Part shown: positions 1 to 6,060 of the stretch, piece by piece
Position numbering within the stretch: position 1 is the first letter of the stretch
How the letters are laid out: the number at the start of each line of letters is the position of its first letter
Source of the DNA: Thermococcus sp.
GTDB taxonomy: Archaea > Methanobacteriota_B > Thermococci > Thermococcales > Thermococcaceae
Length of the DNA stretch: 6,060 nt
Direction of reading: 5' to 3'
NCBI GenBank assembly: GCA_027035445.1
Contig: JALVUT010000421.1
Span: 1-6,060 of the forward strand
Notes under the pieces: generated by a model
Databases searched by the model: none
Seen by the model: the letters and a program-made list of their open reading frames with translations, nothing else
What the model was told of the DNA's origin: nothing
Program-made: the position numbers and the translations under genes

Positions 1-708
1 CACCGTAGCGCCCAGACCCCTCGCACGCATCGCTATTCCCCTTCCGCACCAGCCGTAGCCTACAACAACGACGTTCTTCCCTGCAACGAGGAGGTTCGTT
101 GTCCTTATTATGCCGTCCCACGTTGACTGGCCGGTTCCGTAGCGGTTGTCGAAGAGGTACTTGGTGTAGGAGTCGTTGACCGCTATGATGGGAAACTTAA
201 GGACACCGTCCTTCTCCATCGCACGGAGCCTTATCACGCCGGTCGTGGTTTCCTCGCTCGCGCCCCAGAGGTTGTCTATCAGCTCGGTTCTCTCCCTGAG
301 AACCGTACTCACCATGTCCGCTCCATCGTCTATTATGATGTTGGGCCCTATGTCGAGCGCCCTGTGCATGAAGTCGTAGTACTGCTCCCTGTCCTCCCCC
401 CTTATCGCGTAGACCTTGACGCCGGCCTTTGCCAGTGCCGCAACTACATCATCCTGTGTTGAGAGCGGGTTGCTGGCGGCAGCTGAAACTTCTGCCCCAC
501 CGCCTTTAAGTGTCAGGAGCAGAAATGCCGTCTTCATTTCGAGGTGAAGCGTCGTGGCTATTTTCATGCCCTTGAAGGGCTTCCTCCTCTCGAAGTCAGC
601 TCTTATGCTCTGGAGAACGGGCATGAACCTGGAAACCCAGTCTATCTTCTTCCCCCCGCTTGGAGCGAGGGAGATGTCCCGAACACAGTGATCCTTCGTG
701 CACTCCAT
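1..708 (-). CDS. ahcY: Adenosylhomocysteinase (S-adenosyl-L-homocysteine hydrolase), N-terminal 236 residues, 3' end outside window
   Basis: This cytosolic NAD-dependent enzyme splits S-adenosylhomocysteine, the product of SAM-dependent methylation, into homocysteine and adenosine. The frame is open from the ATG at 706-708 to the left edge. Family signatures appear in order: HLEMKTA (residues 55-61), SNPLSTQDD (79-87), DDGAD (127-131), SEETTTG (151-157), NDSYTK...FDNRYGTG (178-193), and the start of the NAD-binding Rossmann domain with GYGWCGRG (217-224). K183, D187 and N188 match the known catalytic Lys, Asp and Asn of the family. The Cys found in the animal enzyme is Thr192 here, as in the shorter archaeal/Thermotoga type. 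The full protein is normally about 420 residues, so roughly 185 are missing to the left. The start is supported by a strong ribosome binding site and a promoter giving a leader of about 10 nt. An S-inosylhomocysteine-preferring variant, known from methanogens, cannot be excluded. Identification is very secure. Confidence 0.97.
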   Translation of the reverse strand, partial: MECTKDHCVRDISLAPSGGKKIDWVSRFMPVLQSIRADFERRKPFKGMKIATTLHLEMKTAFLLLTLKGGGAEVSAAASNPLSTQDDVVAALAKAGVKVYAIRGEDREQYYDFMHRALDIGPNIIIDDGADMVSTVLRERTELIDNLWGASEETTTGVIRLRAMEKDGVLKFPIIAVNDSYTKYLFDNRYGTGQSTWDGIIRTTNLLVAGKNVVVVGYGWCGRGIAMRARGLGATV

Positions 709-710
709 CA

Positions 711-717
711 GATCACC
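711..717 (-). promoter_or_regulatory. Ribosome binding site of ahcY
   Basis: The minus strand reads GGTGATC two bases before the ATG. This is the 3' part of GGAGGTGATC, which pairs with the archaeal 16S rRNA tail. It fixes the start codon at 706-708. Confidence 0.75.
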
Positions 718-740
718 ACTCAGGAATTAGTGGGATGGGG

Positions 741-748
741 GTTAAAAG
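741..748 (-). promoter_or_regulatory. Promoter (TATA box) of ahcY
   Basis: The minus strand reads CTTTTAAC, preceded by a purine-rich GGAAC stretch that could act as the TFB recognition element. With the usual archaeal spacing, transcription would start near 718, about 10 nt before the ATG and just upstream of the ribosome binding site. I see no inverted repeat here that I can assign to a known Thermococcales regulator. The rest of the spacer, about 750-850, holds nothing I recognise. Confidence 0.6.
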
Positions 749-850
749 ATGTTCCGTTTTGCCTGTTCCCTTCATGATCCTGACCTTCGGGCAACAAGCC
801 GGGGTTCTGATGTAGCACATGTATCCTGGTTCATATTGACGGAGAGAAGG

Positions 851-858
851 TTTTTATT
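851..858 (+). promoter_or_regulatory. Promoter (TATA box) of the cyclase-family gene
   Basis: TTTTTATT follows a purine-rich GAGAAGG (a candidate TFB recognition element). The predicted transcription start is near 881, about 7 nt before the ATG at 888. An alternative in-frame TTG at 864 would lie upstream of this transcription start, so this element argues for the ATG. Confidence 0.55.
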
Positions 859-887
859 CTCTTTTGCATAATCCCAATGGTGGTTCC

Positions 888-1466
888 ATGATAATCGACC
901 TCTCCCTTTCCCTTGGGGAAGAAACCCCGACATACCCCGGTGATCCGGAGATCAGTATTAGGCTCTGGGCCATTATGGACAGGGACGGCTACTACATGAA
1001 CGTCCTCAAGCTGGGCGAACACTCAGGTACCCACGTTGATGCCCCCGCCCACTTCCTCCCTGGGGGGAAAACAGTGGATGAGATGCCCCTAGAGTCCTTT
1101 ATGGGGCCCGGGATTCTCGTTGATCTCCGCGGTGGTGAGGGGGAGGTTATGTTAGAGGAACTCCCGGAGGCTGAGTTTGGAGGTAGGGTGACCTTGCTCT
1201 TAACCGGGGGCAGGTTAATATCCCCCGAAGTGGCTCAATTCTTAGTGGACGAAGGTGTGAGGGCAGTGGGGACAGATGGAGCAAGTATCGGGGATGAAAT
1301 TGTCCACAGGATCCTTCTTGGGGGTGAAATCCCGGTCTTTGAAAACTTGGTGAACCTAGGGCTTCTACTTGGTAGGGATTTCACGTTCATAGGTTTTCCA
1401 CTGAGAATAGAGGGAGGTTCGGGGAGCCCTGTCAGGGCGGTTGCAGTGATTCATGAAGAAGGCTGA
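888..1466 (+). CDS. Cyclase-family metal-dependent hydrolase (kynurenine formamidase-like)
   Basis: This 192-residue protein belongs to the cyclase / kynurenine formamidase family (PF04199 type), whose best-known members hydrolyse N-formylkynurenine using divalent metal. It carries YPGDP (residues 16-20) and the metal-binding signature HSGTHVDAPAH (45-55), with His45, His49, Asp51 and His55 as likely ligands. A GTDGASIGD segment, the FENLVNLG segment with the conserved Glu, and the C-terminal PLRIEGGSGSPVRA core complete the family pattern. Length fits a complete single-domain member. I chose the ATG at 888 over the in-frame TTG at 864 because the protein then starts directly with the conserved IIDLS strand and the promoter fits. 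A weak GGTGG precedes it. The gene is divergent from ahcY and converges on rnp4 with a 22-bp gap. The family is secure, the substrate is not: no other tryptophan-catabolism gene is visible here. Confidence 0.88.
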   Translation: MIIDLSLSLGEETPTYPGDPEISIRLWAIMDRDGYYMNVLKLGEHSGTHVDAPAHFLPGGKTVDEMPLESFMGPGILVDLRGGEGEVMLEELPEAEFGGRVTLLLTGGRLISPEVAQFLVDEGVRAVGTDGASIGDEIVHRILLGGEIPVFENLVNLGLLLGRDFTFIGFPLRIEGGSGSPVRAVAVIHEEG

Positions 1467-1488
1467 TCTCATCCCCCTAAAGGGCGAT

Positions 1489-1857
1489 TTAAAAGTAAGT
1501 TTTCTTCACGGTTCTCTTTTTTCTACGCTCTTTTTGCTCCCTGATGTACGGGTGTCTCATGGTATGCCCGCATATGAGGCACCTGGTGACGACGTGCCCA
1601 TCCCTCAACCTCACCCGTGCGGTGACACCGGGAACGAGGAGCGAACGGCACTTTTTACAGTACCGATGCTTCCACTTTCTAGGCATCCGTATCTTGGCCT
1701 TACGCTGGACGGCGAGGGCTATCTCAACGTACCGATCGGCCAGCTCCGGTTCATACGGGAAGATCCTCTCTGCGAGGGTGAAGAGTACCTCTATCCTCTC
1801 TCCTGCTACCCTTTTTCTCTCCCTCTGTCCTTTCTGTCTCATGAACCTTCTGGACAT
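1489..1857 (-). CDS. rnp4: Ribonuclease P protein component 4 (Rpp21/Rpr2 family)
   Basis: This 122-residue protein is the archaeal homologue of eukaryotic Rpp21, a protein subunit of RNase P. With its partner Rpp29 (Rnp1) it supports the RNase P RNA in cutting 5' leaders from pre-tRNAs. Residues 12-60 form the basic helical region (RERKRVAGERIEVLF and the following ELADRYVEIA). The PRKWKHRYCKKC segment (59-70) leads into a zinc ribbon with Cys67, Cys70, Cys93 and Cys96. The tail is extremely Lys/Arg-rich, which suits RNA binding. A longer reading from an ATG at 1899 would overlap the upstream gene. The ATG at 1855-1857 is preferred because it has a strong ribosome binding site and gives the family's usual length. 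The ATG at 1842 is a weaker alternative. The gene is second in an operon, four bases after the stop of the uncharacterised gene. Confidence 0.93.
   Translation of the reverse strand: MSRRFMRQKGQRERKRVAGERIEVLFTLAERIFPYEPELADRYVEIALAVQRKAKIRMPRKWKHRYCKKCRSLLVPGVTARVRLRDGHVVTRCLICGHTMRHPYIREQKERRKKRTVKKTYF
1500..1535 (+). terminator. Likely T-tract terminator of the cyclase-family gene, inside the rnp4 3' end
   Basis: On the plus strand, 34 bases after the cyclase-family stop codon, T-runs of 4, 6 and 5 bases lie at 1500-1503, 1517-1522 and 1531-1535. Archaeal transcription ends at oligo-T tracts. These Ts are the complement of the AAA/AAG lysine codons of the rnp4 tail, so the signal overlaps coding sequence of the opposite gene. 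No comparable T-run follows rnp4 on the minus strand in the nearest 60 bases. Confidence 0.45.
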
Positions 1858-1860
1858 ATC

Positions 1861-1868
1861 ATCACTCC
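1861..1868 (-). promoter_or_regulatory. Ribosome binding site of rnp4, overlapping the upstream stop codon
   Basis: The minus strand reads GGAGTGAT three bases before the rnp4 ATG. The TGA stop codon of the upstream gene lies within this element. This decides the rnp4 start and suggests translational coupling. Confidence 0.7.
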
Positions 1869-3379
1869 ACCAGCCGGAGTCTACCCTGAAACGGTTCATA
1901 TATGTAACCTGCAGCTATGAACCTTTCGATCATCTCACCGGCATCGCTTGGGCTGAACCCGGCATCGAGCAGTGCCCTTAAAAACTCCTCCTTGGTGACC
2001 TCCCCTTGAGGGCTGGTGGACGCGAGGTCACTGAATATCCGCAGGGCGCGGTTCGCCCTCACATCCCTTGGGATGTACCGTTCGTACTCCTTCAGGAGTC
2101 TCATGGCTACGTCGGGTCGATCCTTAAGAACGACCATCCAGTCGTTTACTACCGTGTCGTTTATCCTGAAGATGTCCCTTGCTATCGAGCGGTTTAGTCC
2201 TCCTTCAAAGCGTGCGGCTGAACCTAATAGGCGGACGTTGAGGTGATAGCGAAGTGAGGGGTTCATCAGGCCTCTGGGGGATATTAGGGCCTCGAAGTCT
2301 TCGCCATATTCCTCCCTCTTTCTCTCCTGCCACCGTATGAACTTTCTCCTGAATTCCTCAAGCGTGCCGGGGTTCATGGAAGTGAGCCTGGTCCTTCCGA
2401 TAAAGATGGTGACTAGGAAGTTGGGTATGAGCCCCTCCATCTCCCTGTTCCGCTCGTAGTACGGCCTCTCCTCCCTGGGGACAAGAACGAAGGGGGTCTC
2501 TGAGATCCTGGCCATCACCTCTGTTGGATCGGCGTCCCTGTTCTCGGGGAGCAGCCCCACAGCTCTCTTCTCCATTAGTTTCCTACTGGCCCACTTGGGG
2601 ACTCCATGAAGGCTTCTTTTGGAGTATGGGACGAAGTACCGTAGTCCTGTGGAATTGGGGTTTCCAAGCCTCAGATCTAGATCAAGAAACGGATCCATGC
2701 CCTCAATGAACCTCTCACGTCTCAAACGAAGCTCCCAGGGGATGAGGGAGTGGAGGTACTTGAGTGCTGTCCAGAGGGCTAGGAGTTCGTTTTCAGCCCT
2801 GTACCTGTAAACTGCAAATTCCACACCTTCCCCCCATTTTTCGGGGGTTCCCAGAACAACGGGGGTTCCGTAGAGCGCGTAAGTTAGAGCTTTTTGCATC
2901 TCCTCACCCACGTAAAGTGTCCTAGAGAGCAGCTCCTCAATTTCCCCTTTGCTCAGTGCGGCGTTTTTGTACCCAAGCCAGTACTCGGAGTAATCCCTCC
3001 CTTCAATGCTCGTCGAGTGCAGCATCCTGAGGTTTCCCCAATGATACGCATCTAGCACCCCCTCCGCAGTCACGTAGCTTCCAGGTCTCACATCACCCCT
3101 CAACGCCGTCCTCTCGGTTATCCTCAGCACCAGATACGTCCTCGGTTCATTCTCCGAAAGTGTGATGAGTTCGGAGGGGGGTATTGGTGATAGGAGACAG
3201 TAAACCGCATCGGCCGGTGCATAGGGAGGCTTCCTGCCTACCAAAAACCCGTTCACCCTGGTATCTTCTCCGTTCTTCGTTCTCTGTAACCTTCTCTGGA
3301 ATTCTTTTATCCTTCTGGCGGGGCTAAGTGGTTTGCGGGTGCCCACCCAGTTAAGCAATTCCATGAGTTCCTCTTCCAT
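1862..3379 (-). CDS. Uncharacterised protein with OB-fold-like and MCM-type winged-helix-like segments
   Basis: I do not recognise this 505-residue protein securely. It may belong to an archaeal DUF family such as DUF530, but that is recall only. Residues 80-128 look like an OB-fold: RTYLVLRITER, then DVRPGSYVTAEGVLDAY, then a strand before DYSEYW. The last 60 residues (about 445-505) read like a winged helix, with GEVTKEEFLRALLDAG, a second helix, and a YIYEPFQGRLRLVE wing close to the end of archaeal MCM helicases. The middle has LSRTLYVGEEMQKALTYALYG (151-171) but no Walker A, Walker B or arginine-finger motif, so ATPase activity is unlikely. There is no signal peptide or membrane segment, so it should be cytosolic. 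The start at 3379 was chosen because an upstream ATG at 3445 would read antisense through the 5S rRNA gene and promoter. It leads an operon with rnp4, which hints at a nucleic-acid role. Coding status is secure, function is not. Confidence 0.85.
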   Translation of the reverse strand: MEEELMELLNWVGTRKPLSPARRIKEFQRRLQRTKNGEDTRVNGFLVGRKPPYAPADAVYCLLSPIPPSELITLSENEPRTYLVLRITERTALRGDVRPGSYVTAEGVLDAYHWGNLRMLHSTSIEGRDYSEYWLGYKNAALSKGEIEELLSRTLYVGEEMQKALTYALYGTPVVLGTPEKWGEGVEFAVYRYRAENELLALWTALKYLHSLIPWELRLRRERFIEGMDPFLDLDLRLGNPNSTGLRYFVPYSKRSLHGVPKWASRKLMEKRAVGLLPENRDADPTEVMARISETPFVLVPREERPYYERNREMEGLIPNFLVTIFIGRTRLTSMNPGTLEEFRRKFIRWQERKREEYGEDFEALISPRGLMNPSLRYHLNVRLLGSAARFEGGLNRSIARDIFRINDTVVNDWMVVLKDRPDVAMRLLKEYERYIPRDVRANRALRIFSDLASTSPQGEVTKEEFLRALLDAGFSPSDAGEMIERFIAAGYIYEPFQGRLRLVE

Positions 3380-3401
3380 CGTCGTGAGAACTACCGTAAG
3401 A

Positions 3402-3409
3402 CTTATAAA
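3402..3409. promoter_or_regulatory. Symmetrical TATA box shared by the 5S rRNA gene and the divergent unknown-rnp4 operon
   Basis: The plus strand reads CTTATAAA and the minus strand TTTATAAG, so the core is nearly palindromic. Its centre (3405.5) lies 26.5 bp from the 5S 5' end (about 3432) and 26.5 bp from the A of the ATG at 3379. Purine-rich flanks that could bind TFB lie on both sides: GTAAGA upstream for the plus direction and GGAGGG for the minus direction. No Shine-Dalgarno sequence precedes the ATG at 3379, which fits a leaderless mRNA. That the 5S gene uses this element is nearly certain. Bidirectional use is an inference from spacing. Confidence 0.75.
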
Positions 3410-3431
3410 CCCTCCGCGACAGGTACGTATC

Positions 3432-3556
3432 GGTACGGCGGTCATGGCGGCGGGGTTACACCCGGTCTCGTTTCGATCCCGGAAGTTAAGTCCGCCCGCG
3501 TTCTCGGGTGTACTGCCCTCCGAGAGGGGGCGGGAAACCGGGAACGCCGCCGGCCC
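3432..3556 (+). rRNA. rrf: 5S ribosomal RNA
   Basis: This is the 5S RNA of the large ribosomal subunit, recognised from the archaeal Thermococcales pattern. The 5' strand GGTACGGCGGTC pairs with the 3' strand around GCCGCCGGCC to close helix I, with six continuous pairs (3436-3441 with 3547-3552). The conserved loop ACACCCGGTCTC, then TTTCGA and CCCGGAAGTTAAG, follows in the order expected for helices II and III. The strong hairpin GCCCTCCGAGAGGGGGC (about 3515-3531) is the helix IV region. Length is about 125 nt, and ends are uncertain by a few bases. The gene stands alone: no 16S, 23S or tRNA is in the window, and none follows within the 62 bases before the next gene. Longer open frames on both strands through it are chance. 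Confidence 0.97.
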
Positions 3557-3577
3557 CTATATAGTTTCTTAGTAATG

Positions 3578-4284
<707 letters not shown>

Positions 4285-4285
4285 G

Positions 4286-4293
4286 CTTTTAAG
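4286..4293 (+). promoter_or_regulatory. Possible own promoter of the HAD phosphatase gene
   Basis: CTTTTAAG begins two bases after the pcm stop codon, and the predicted transcription start is near 4316, 8 nt before the ATG at 4324. GGTGGT at 4315-4320 is the likely ribosome binding site. The gene could therefore be transcribed alone as well as together with pcm. Confidence 0.5.
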
Positions 4294-4323
4294 GAGACCG
4301 CCAATTTTCAGCCAGGTGGTAGC

Positions 4324-4950
4324 ATGGTGAGACTCATTGCCTTTGACCTTGAGGGAACCCTGGTGAAATCGATTTCGAGCTGGGTTGAACTCCATAAGAA
4401 GTTCGGTACATGGGAGAGGGGAAGGGAATACGCTGAGATGTTCTTCTCCGGTGAGATCGGCTACGTTGAGTGGGCTGAGCTTGACGCATCGCTCTGGAAG
4501 GGGCACACCCGGGATGAAATAATGGAGTGGGCGAACTCTGTCGAGTATATGGAGGGGGCAAAGGAGCTTATCAATTTCCTCCGCGAGAAAGGCTTTAAAA
4601 TCGTTATATTGAGTAGCGGTCTTATGTGCCTTGCTCGAAGGATAGGGCGGGAGCTCGGTGTTGACTACGTGTACGCCAATGAGCTGATCTTTGATGACAA
4701 TGACATTGTTACTGGAAAAGTCAGGCCCGAGGTCGATTTTAAGAGTAAGGGGGCAATCCTACGGGATCTCAAGGGGAAGCTTATCCCCGAACTCACGATA
4801 GCGGTGGGGGATGGTTTCAATGACATCAGCATGTTCAGAGAGGCAGACGTCGCCATAGCGATCAATCCCCATGAGGGCGTTGAGGGTGATCATGTTGTTG
4901 AGAGCCTCCAGGAGATCAGGATGATAATCCAAGGGCTTCTGGATCGATGA
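4324..4950 (+). CDS. HAD-superfamily phosphatase, phosphoserine phosphatase-like (HAD-IB type)
   Basis: This 208-residue cytosolic protein is a haloacid dehalogenase-type phosphatase, an enzyme class that removes phosphate from small molecules through an aspartyl-phosphate intermediate with Mg2+. Motif I is FDLEGTL (7-13), with nucleophile Asp8. The usual second Asp of DxD is Glu10. Residues about 15-80 form a helical cap, as in the phosphoserine phosphatase group. Motif II is ILSSG (95-99), the motif III lysine is probably Lys142 in KSKG, and motif IV is VGDGFNDISM (161-170) with Asp163 and Asp167 for Mg2+. DVAIAINP follows, as usual. The catalytic set is complete apart from the Glu substitution, so it should be active. 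The substrate cannot be read from the sequence: phosphoserine is possible, but related proteins act on other phosphomonoesters. It sits 39 bases after pcm on the same strand. No oligo-T terminator is visible in the 117 bases after it. Confidence 0.9.
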   Translation: MVRLIAFDLEGTLVKSISSWVELHKKFGTWERGREYAEMFFSGEIGYVEWAELDASLWKGHTRDEIMEWANSVEYMEGAKELINFLREKGFKIVILSSGLMCLARRIGRELGVDYVYANELIFDDNDIVTGKVRPEVDFKSKGAILRDLKGKLIPELTIAVGDGFNDISMFREADVAIAINPHEGVEGDHVVESLQEIRMIIQGLLDR

Positions 4951-5034
4951 GTCTGTGGATGGTGTGCCTGGTACCGACTGTGTGCACGAATTCGGCAAAC
5001 TGATCTCCTCCCCGCCGTGAAGTGTGAGGCTTTC

Positions 5035-5052
5035 AAAAGAAAAAGGCAAAAA
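5035..5052 (-). terminator. T-rich terminator of the A24 peptidase gene
   Basis: On the minus strand, starting 15 bases after the stop codon, T-runs of 5, 5 and 4 bases lie at 5052-5048, 5044-5040 and 5038-5035. This is the typical oligo-T signal of archaeal transcription ends. No stem is needed, and none is evident. The remaining spacer up to 4951 holds nothing I can identify. Confidence 0.65.
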
Positions 5053-5067
5053 CTCATCAGGGGATCC

Positions 5068-6060
5068 TCACATGCCCGCGAGCCTTAGCTCGATCCACCA
5101 GAATATATCCCCCCAGAGGTAGCTTATCAGGAAACCCAGGAATAGCACCGGGGCAAAGGGCATGGACTTCTTCCGCAGGAACCTGTTTTCAAGTATTCCC
5201 TTCCCCACAAGGGCTTTGAGTCTCTCTATCTGTTCCCTGTTCAGTCCTTCTGCAGTGGTGGAGGCGATTACATTCCCATGCTGGCTCCTTAGGAATGTAA
5301 GGTCTCCCCTTGTCACCGCCATTCTCACCCTATCCAGGAGAGAAGCCCTGTCCCTTTTTACTCCGTTTTCATCCTCGTATATCGTCTCACCCAGGATATC
5401 CCACTCTTCCAGTGCCTCAACTGGAACCTCCTCCATAAGGACTGAAACGCGCATGTATTTAATCATCGCGAGGAACACTTTGAAGAGGTAGAGCATGAGG
5501 AGGAGTTTCCCGAACAGAAGAACGCCTTTAAGGGGGTTCATGTACACTACATAAGCCAGTGCGAGAATTCCAATTATGTCCCCCACCTTCCGGAACTTTC
5601 CAAGCAGCGTTATCATGACCATCGCAAGTACCCATCCCCACAACCCCCTGAACATCCACCCCATGGAGTTTGCCAGTCCAAGCTGGAGTCCTATTCCTGC
5701 GGTTATCCAGAGCGCCACCTCCACGGTCAGCTTTGCACCATTAACAAATATCCTGGCCAGTTCAAGATACTGTTTCCTAACGAGGATCACGCCTAGGGAG
5801 TAGAGGAATATAAAAGGAAACACCGCTATGATGCTGTTCAGGAGAATTGAGATAGAATAGAGGGGATAACTCACGGTATATGGGGGGGCTATTTTAGCCC
5901 ATGAAGGGGCGTAGGGGAGCAGGGCCGAGAAGCCAGCGAGGATCACAACGTCACCGCTTGCCCACGCACCTATAAAGTAGAGCAACAGACCGAGGGCAAG
6001 TCCGATCAGGAAGGCTATGGCCCCAGAGAGGGCAAGAAGAGTACTGTGTTCAACGAAGAA
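5068..6060 (-). CDS. A24-family prepilin/preflagellin peptidase with extra C-terminal domain, N-terminus outside window
   Basis: The visible 330 residues are an integral membrane aspartic peptidase of the type that trims signal peptides from archaeal pilins or archaellins. The frame is open through the right edge. A TTG at 5983-5985 is not a credible start, because the first visible helix lies upstream of it. Numbering from the window edge, the GAWASGDVVILAG segment (31-43) contains the Gly-Asp motif (G36-D37) expected for the second catalytic aspartate. The first catalytic aspartate should lie in the missing N-terminus. Hydrophobic segments near 8-30, 70-95, 113-130, 140-155, 160-175 and 178-198 suggest at least six membrane spans. 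A hydrophilic domain (about 206-299), with WDILGE and TRGDLTFLR, is followed by MPFAPVLFLGFL and LWGDIFWW near the C-terminus, which look like the archaeal A24 C-terminal domain (PF06847 type). Its pilin substrates are unknown, and no pilin or archaellum gene is in view. Confidence 0.82.
   Translation of the reverse strand, partial: FFVEHSTLLALSGAIAFLIGLALGLLLYFIGAWASGDVVILAGFSALLPYAPSWAKIAPPYTVSYPLYSISILLNSIIAVFPFIFLYSLGVILVRKQYLELARIFVNGAKLTVEVALWITAGIGLQLGLANSMGWMFRGLWGWVLAMVMITLLGKFRKVGDIIGILALAYVVYMNPLKGVLLFGKLLLMLYLFKVFLAMIKYMRVSVLMEEVPVEALEEWDILGETIYEDENGVKRDRASLLDRVRMAVTRGDLTFLRSQHGNVIASTTAEGLNREQIERLKALVGKGILENRFLRKKSMPFAPVLFLGFLISYLWGDIFWWIELRLAGM

Noticed and set aside
176..777. 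Plus-strand open frames across 176-379 and 544-777
   Set aside because: Both are antisense to ahcY, which matches its family over all 236 visible residues. The second also runs through the ahcY promoter.
864..887. Longer start of the cyclase-family gene at TTG 864
   Set aside because: It lies upstream of the predicted transcription start near 881, and the family's conserved N-terminal strand begins right after the ATG at 888.
709..887. Possible small RNA or regulator operator in the ahcY/cyclase spacer
   Set aside because: Apart from the two TATA elements and the ribosome binding site, I found no convincing hairpin, inverted repeat or known Thermococcales regulator motif.
1453..1981. Plus-strand open frames of 155 and 145 codons across 1453-1920 and 1544-1981
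   Set aside because: They are antisense to rnp4 and the end of the unknown gene, both of which have clear protein features or context. The translations have no recognisable motif.
3380..3445. N-terminal extension of the unknown protein to an ATG at 3445
   Set aside because: The extra 22 codons would run antisense through the 5S rRNA 5' end and through the TATA box. The ATG at 3379 fits the promoter spacing.
3333..3572. Plus-strand open frame of 79 codons over the 5S region
   Set aside because: It covers the 5S rRNA gene, whose conserved sequence and helices fully explain the region.
4759..4998. Minus-strand frame of about 79 residues starting at a TTG (4996-4998) after an SD-like GGGGAGGAGATC
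   Set aside because: It lies almost entirely antisense to the well-supported HAD phosphatase gene, has no family resemblance or visible TATA box, and follows the T-rich terminator of the peptidase gene. The SD-like string is probably chance.

Overview
The window looks like a chromosomal segment of a hyperthermophilic archaeon of the order Thermococcales, most likely Thermococcus. The reasons are an archaeal 5S rRNA gene, an archaeal RNase P protein subunit, Thermotoga/archaeal-type adenosylhomocysteinase, protein-L-isoaspartate methyltransferase very close to what I recall of the Pyrococcus furiosus enzyme, TATA-box promoters about 26 bp upstream of very short leaders, and ribosome binding sites matching the archaeal 16S tail (GGAGGTGATC). 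Species was not determined. The segment is compact and shows no mobile element, CRISPR array, tRNA or phage gene.

Layout. Positions 1-708 (minus) hold the N-terminal 236 residues of adenosylhomocysteinase, which runs off the left edge. A 179-bp divergent spacer carries its promoter and that of a cyclase-family metal hydrolase (888-1466, plus). That gene converges on a two-gene minus-strand operon: an uncharacterised 505-residue protein (3379 down to 1862), then RNase P protein subunit 4 (1857 down to 1489), four bases apart. Divergent from this operon is a free-standing 5S rRNA gene (about 3432-3556, plus). A single symmetrical TATA element lies between the two and is equidistant from both starts. 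Next on the plus strand come protein-L-isoaspartate methyltransferase (3619-4284) and a HAD-family phosphatase (4324-4950). The right end is a minus-strand, multi-membrane-spanning A24-type prepilin/preflagellin peptidase (5068-6060) whose N-terminus lies beyond the window.

How the genes relate. The 5S rRNA / unknown protein / RNase P group is linked to RNA synthesis and processing. The unknown protein has an OB-fold-like segment near its N-terminus and a C-terminal segment resembling the winged helix of archaeal MCM helicases, but no ATPase motifs. Adenosylhomocysteinase clears the by-product of methyltransferases such as the isoaspartate methyltransferase encoded nearby, but nothing in the sequence shows they are co-regulated. 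The cyclase-family enzyme, the HAD phosphatase and the peptidase look like independent housekeeping functions with unknown exact substrates.

The observations most worth following up are the mirror-symmetric shared promoter and the MCM-like unknown protein. I see no clear new defence or mobile system here.
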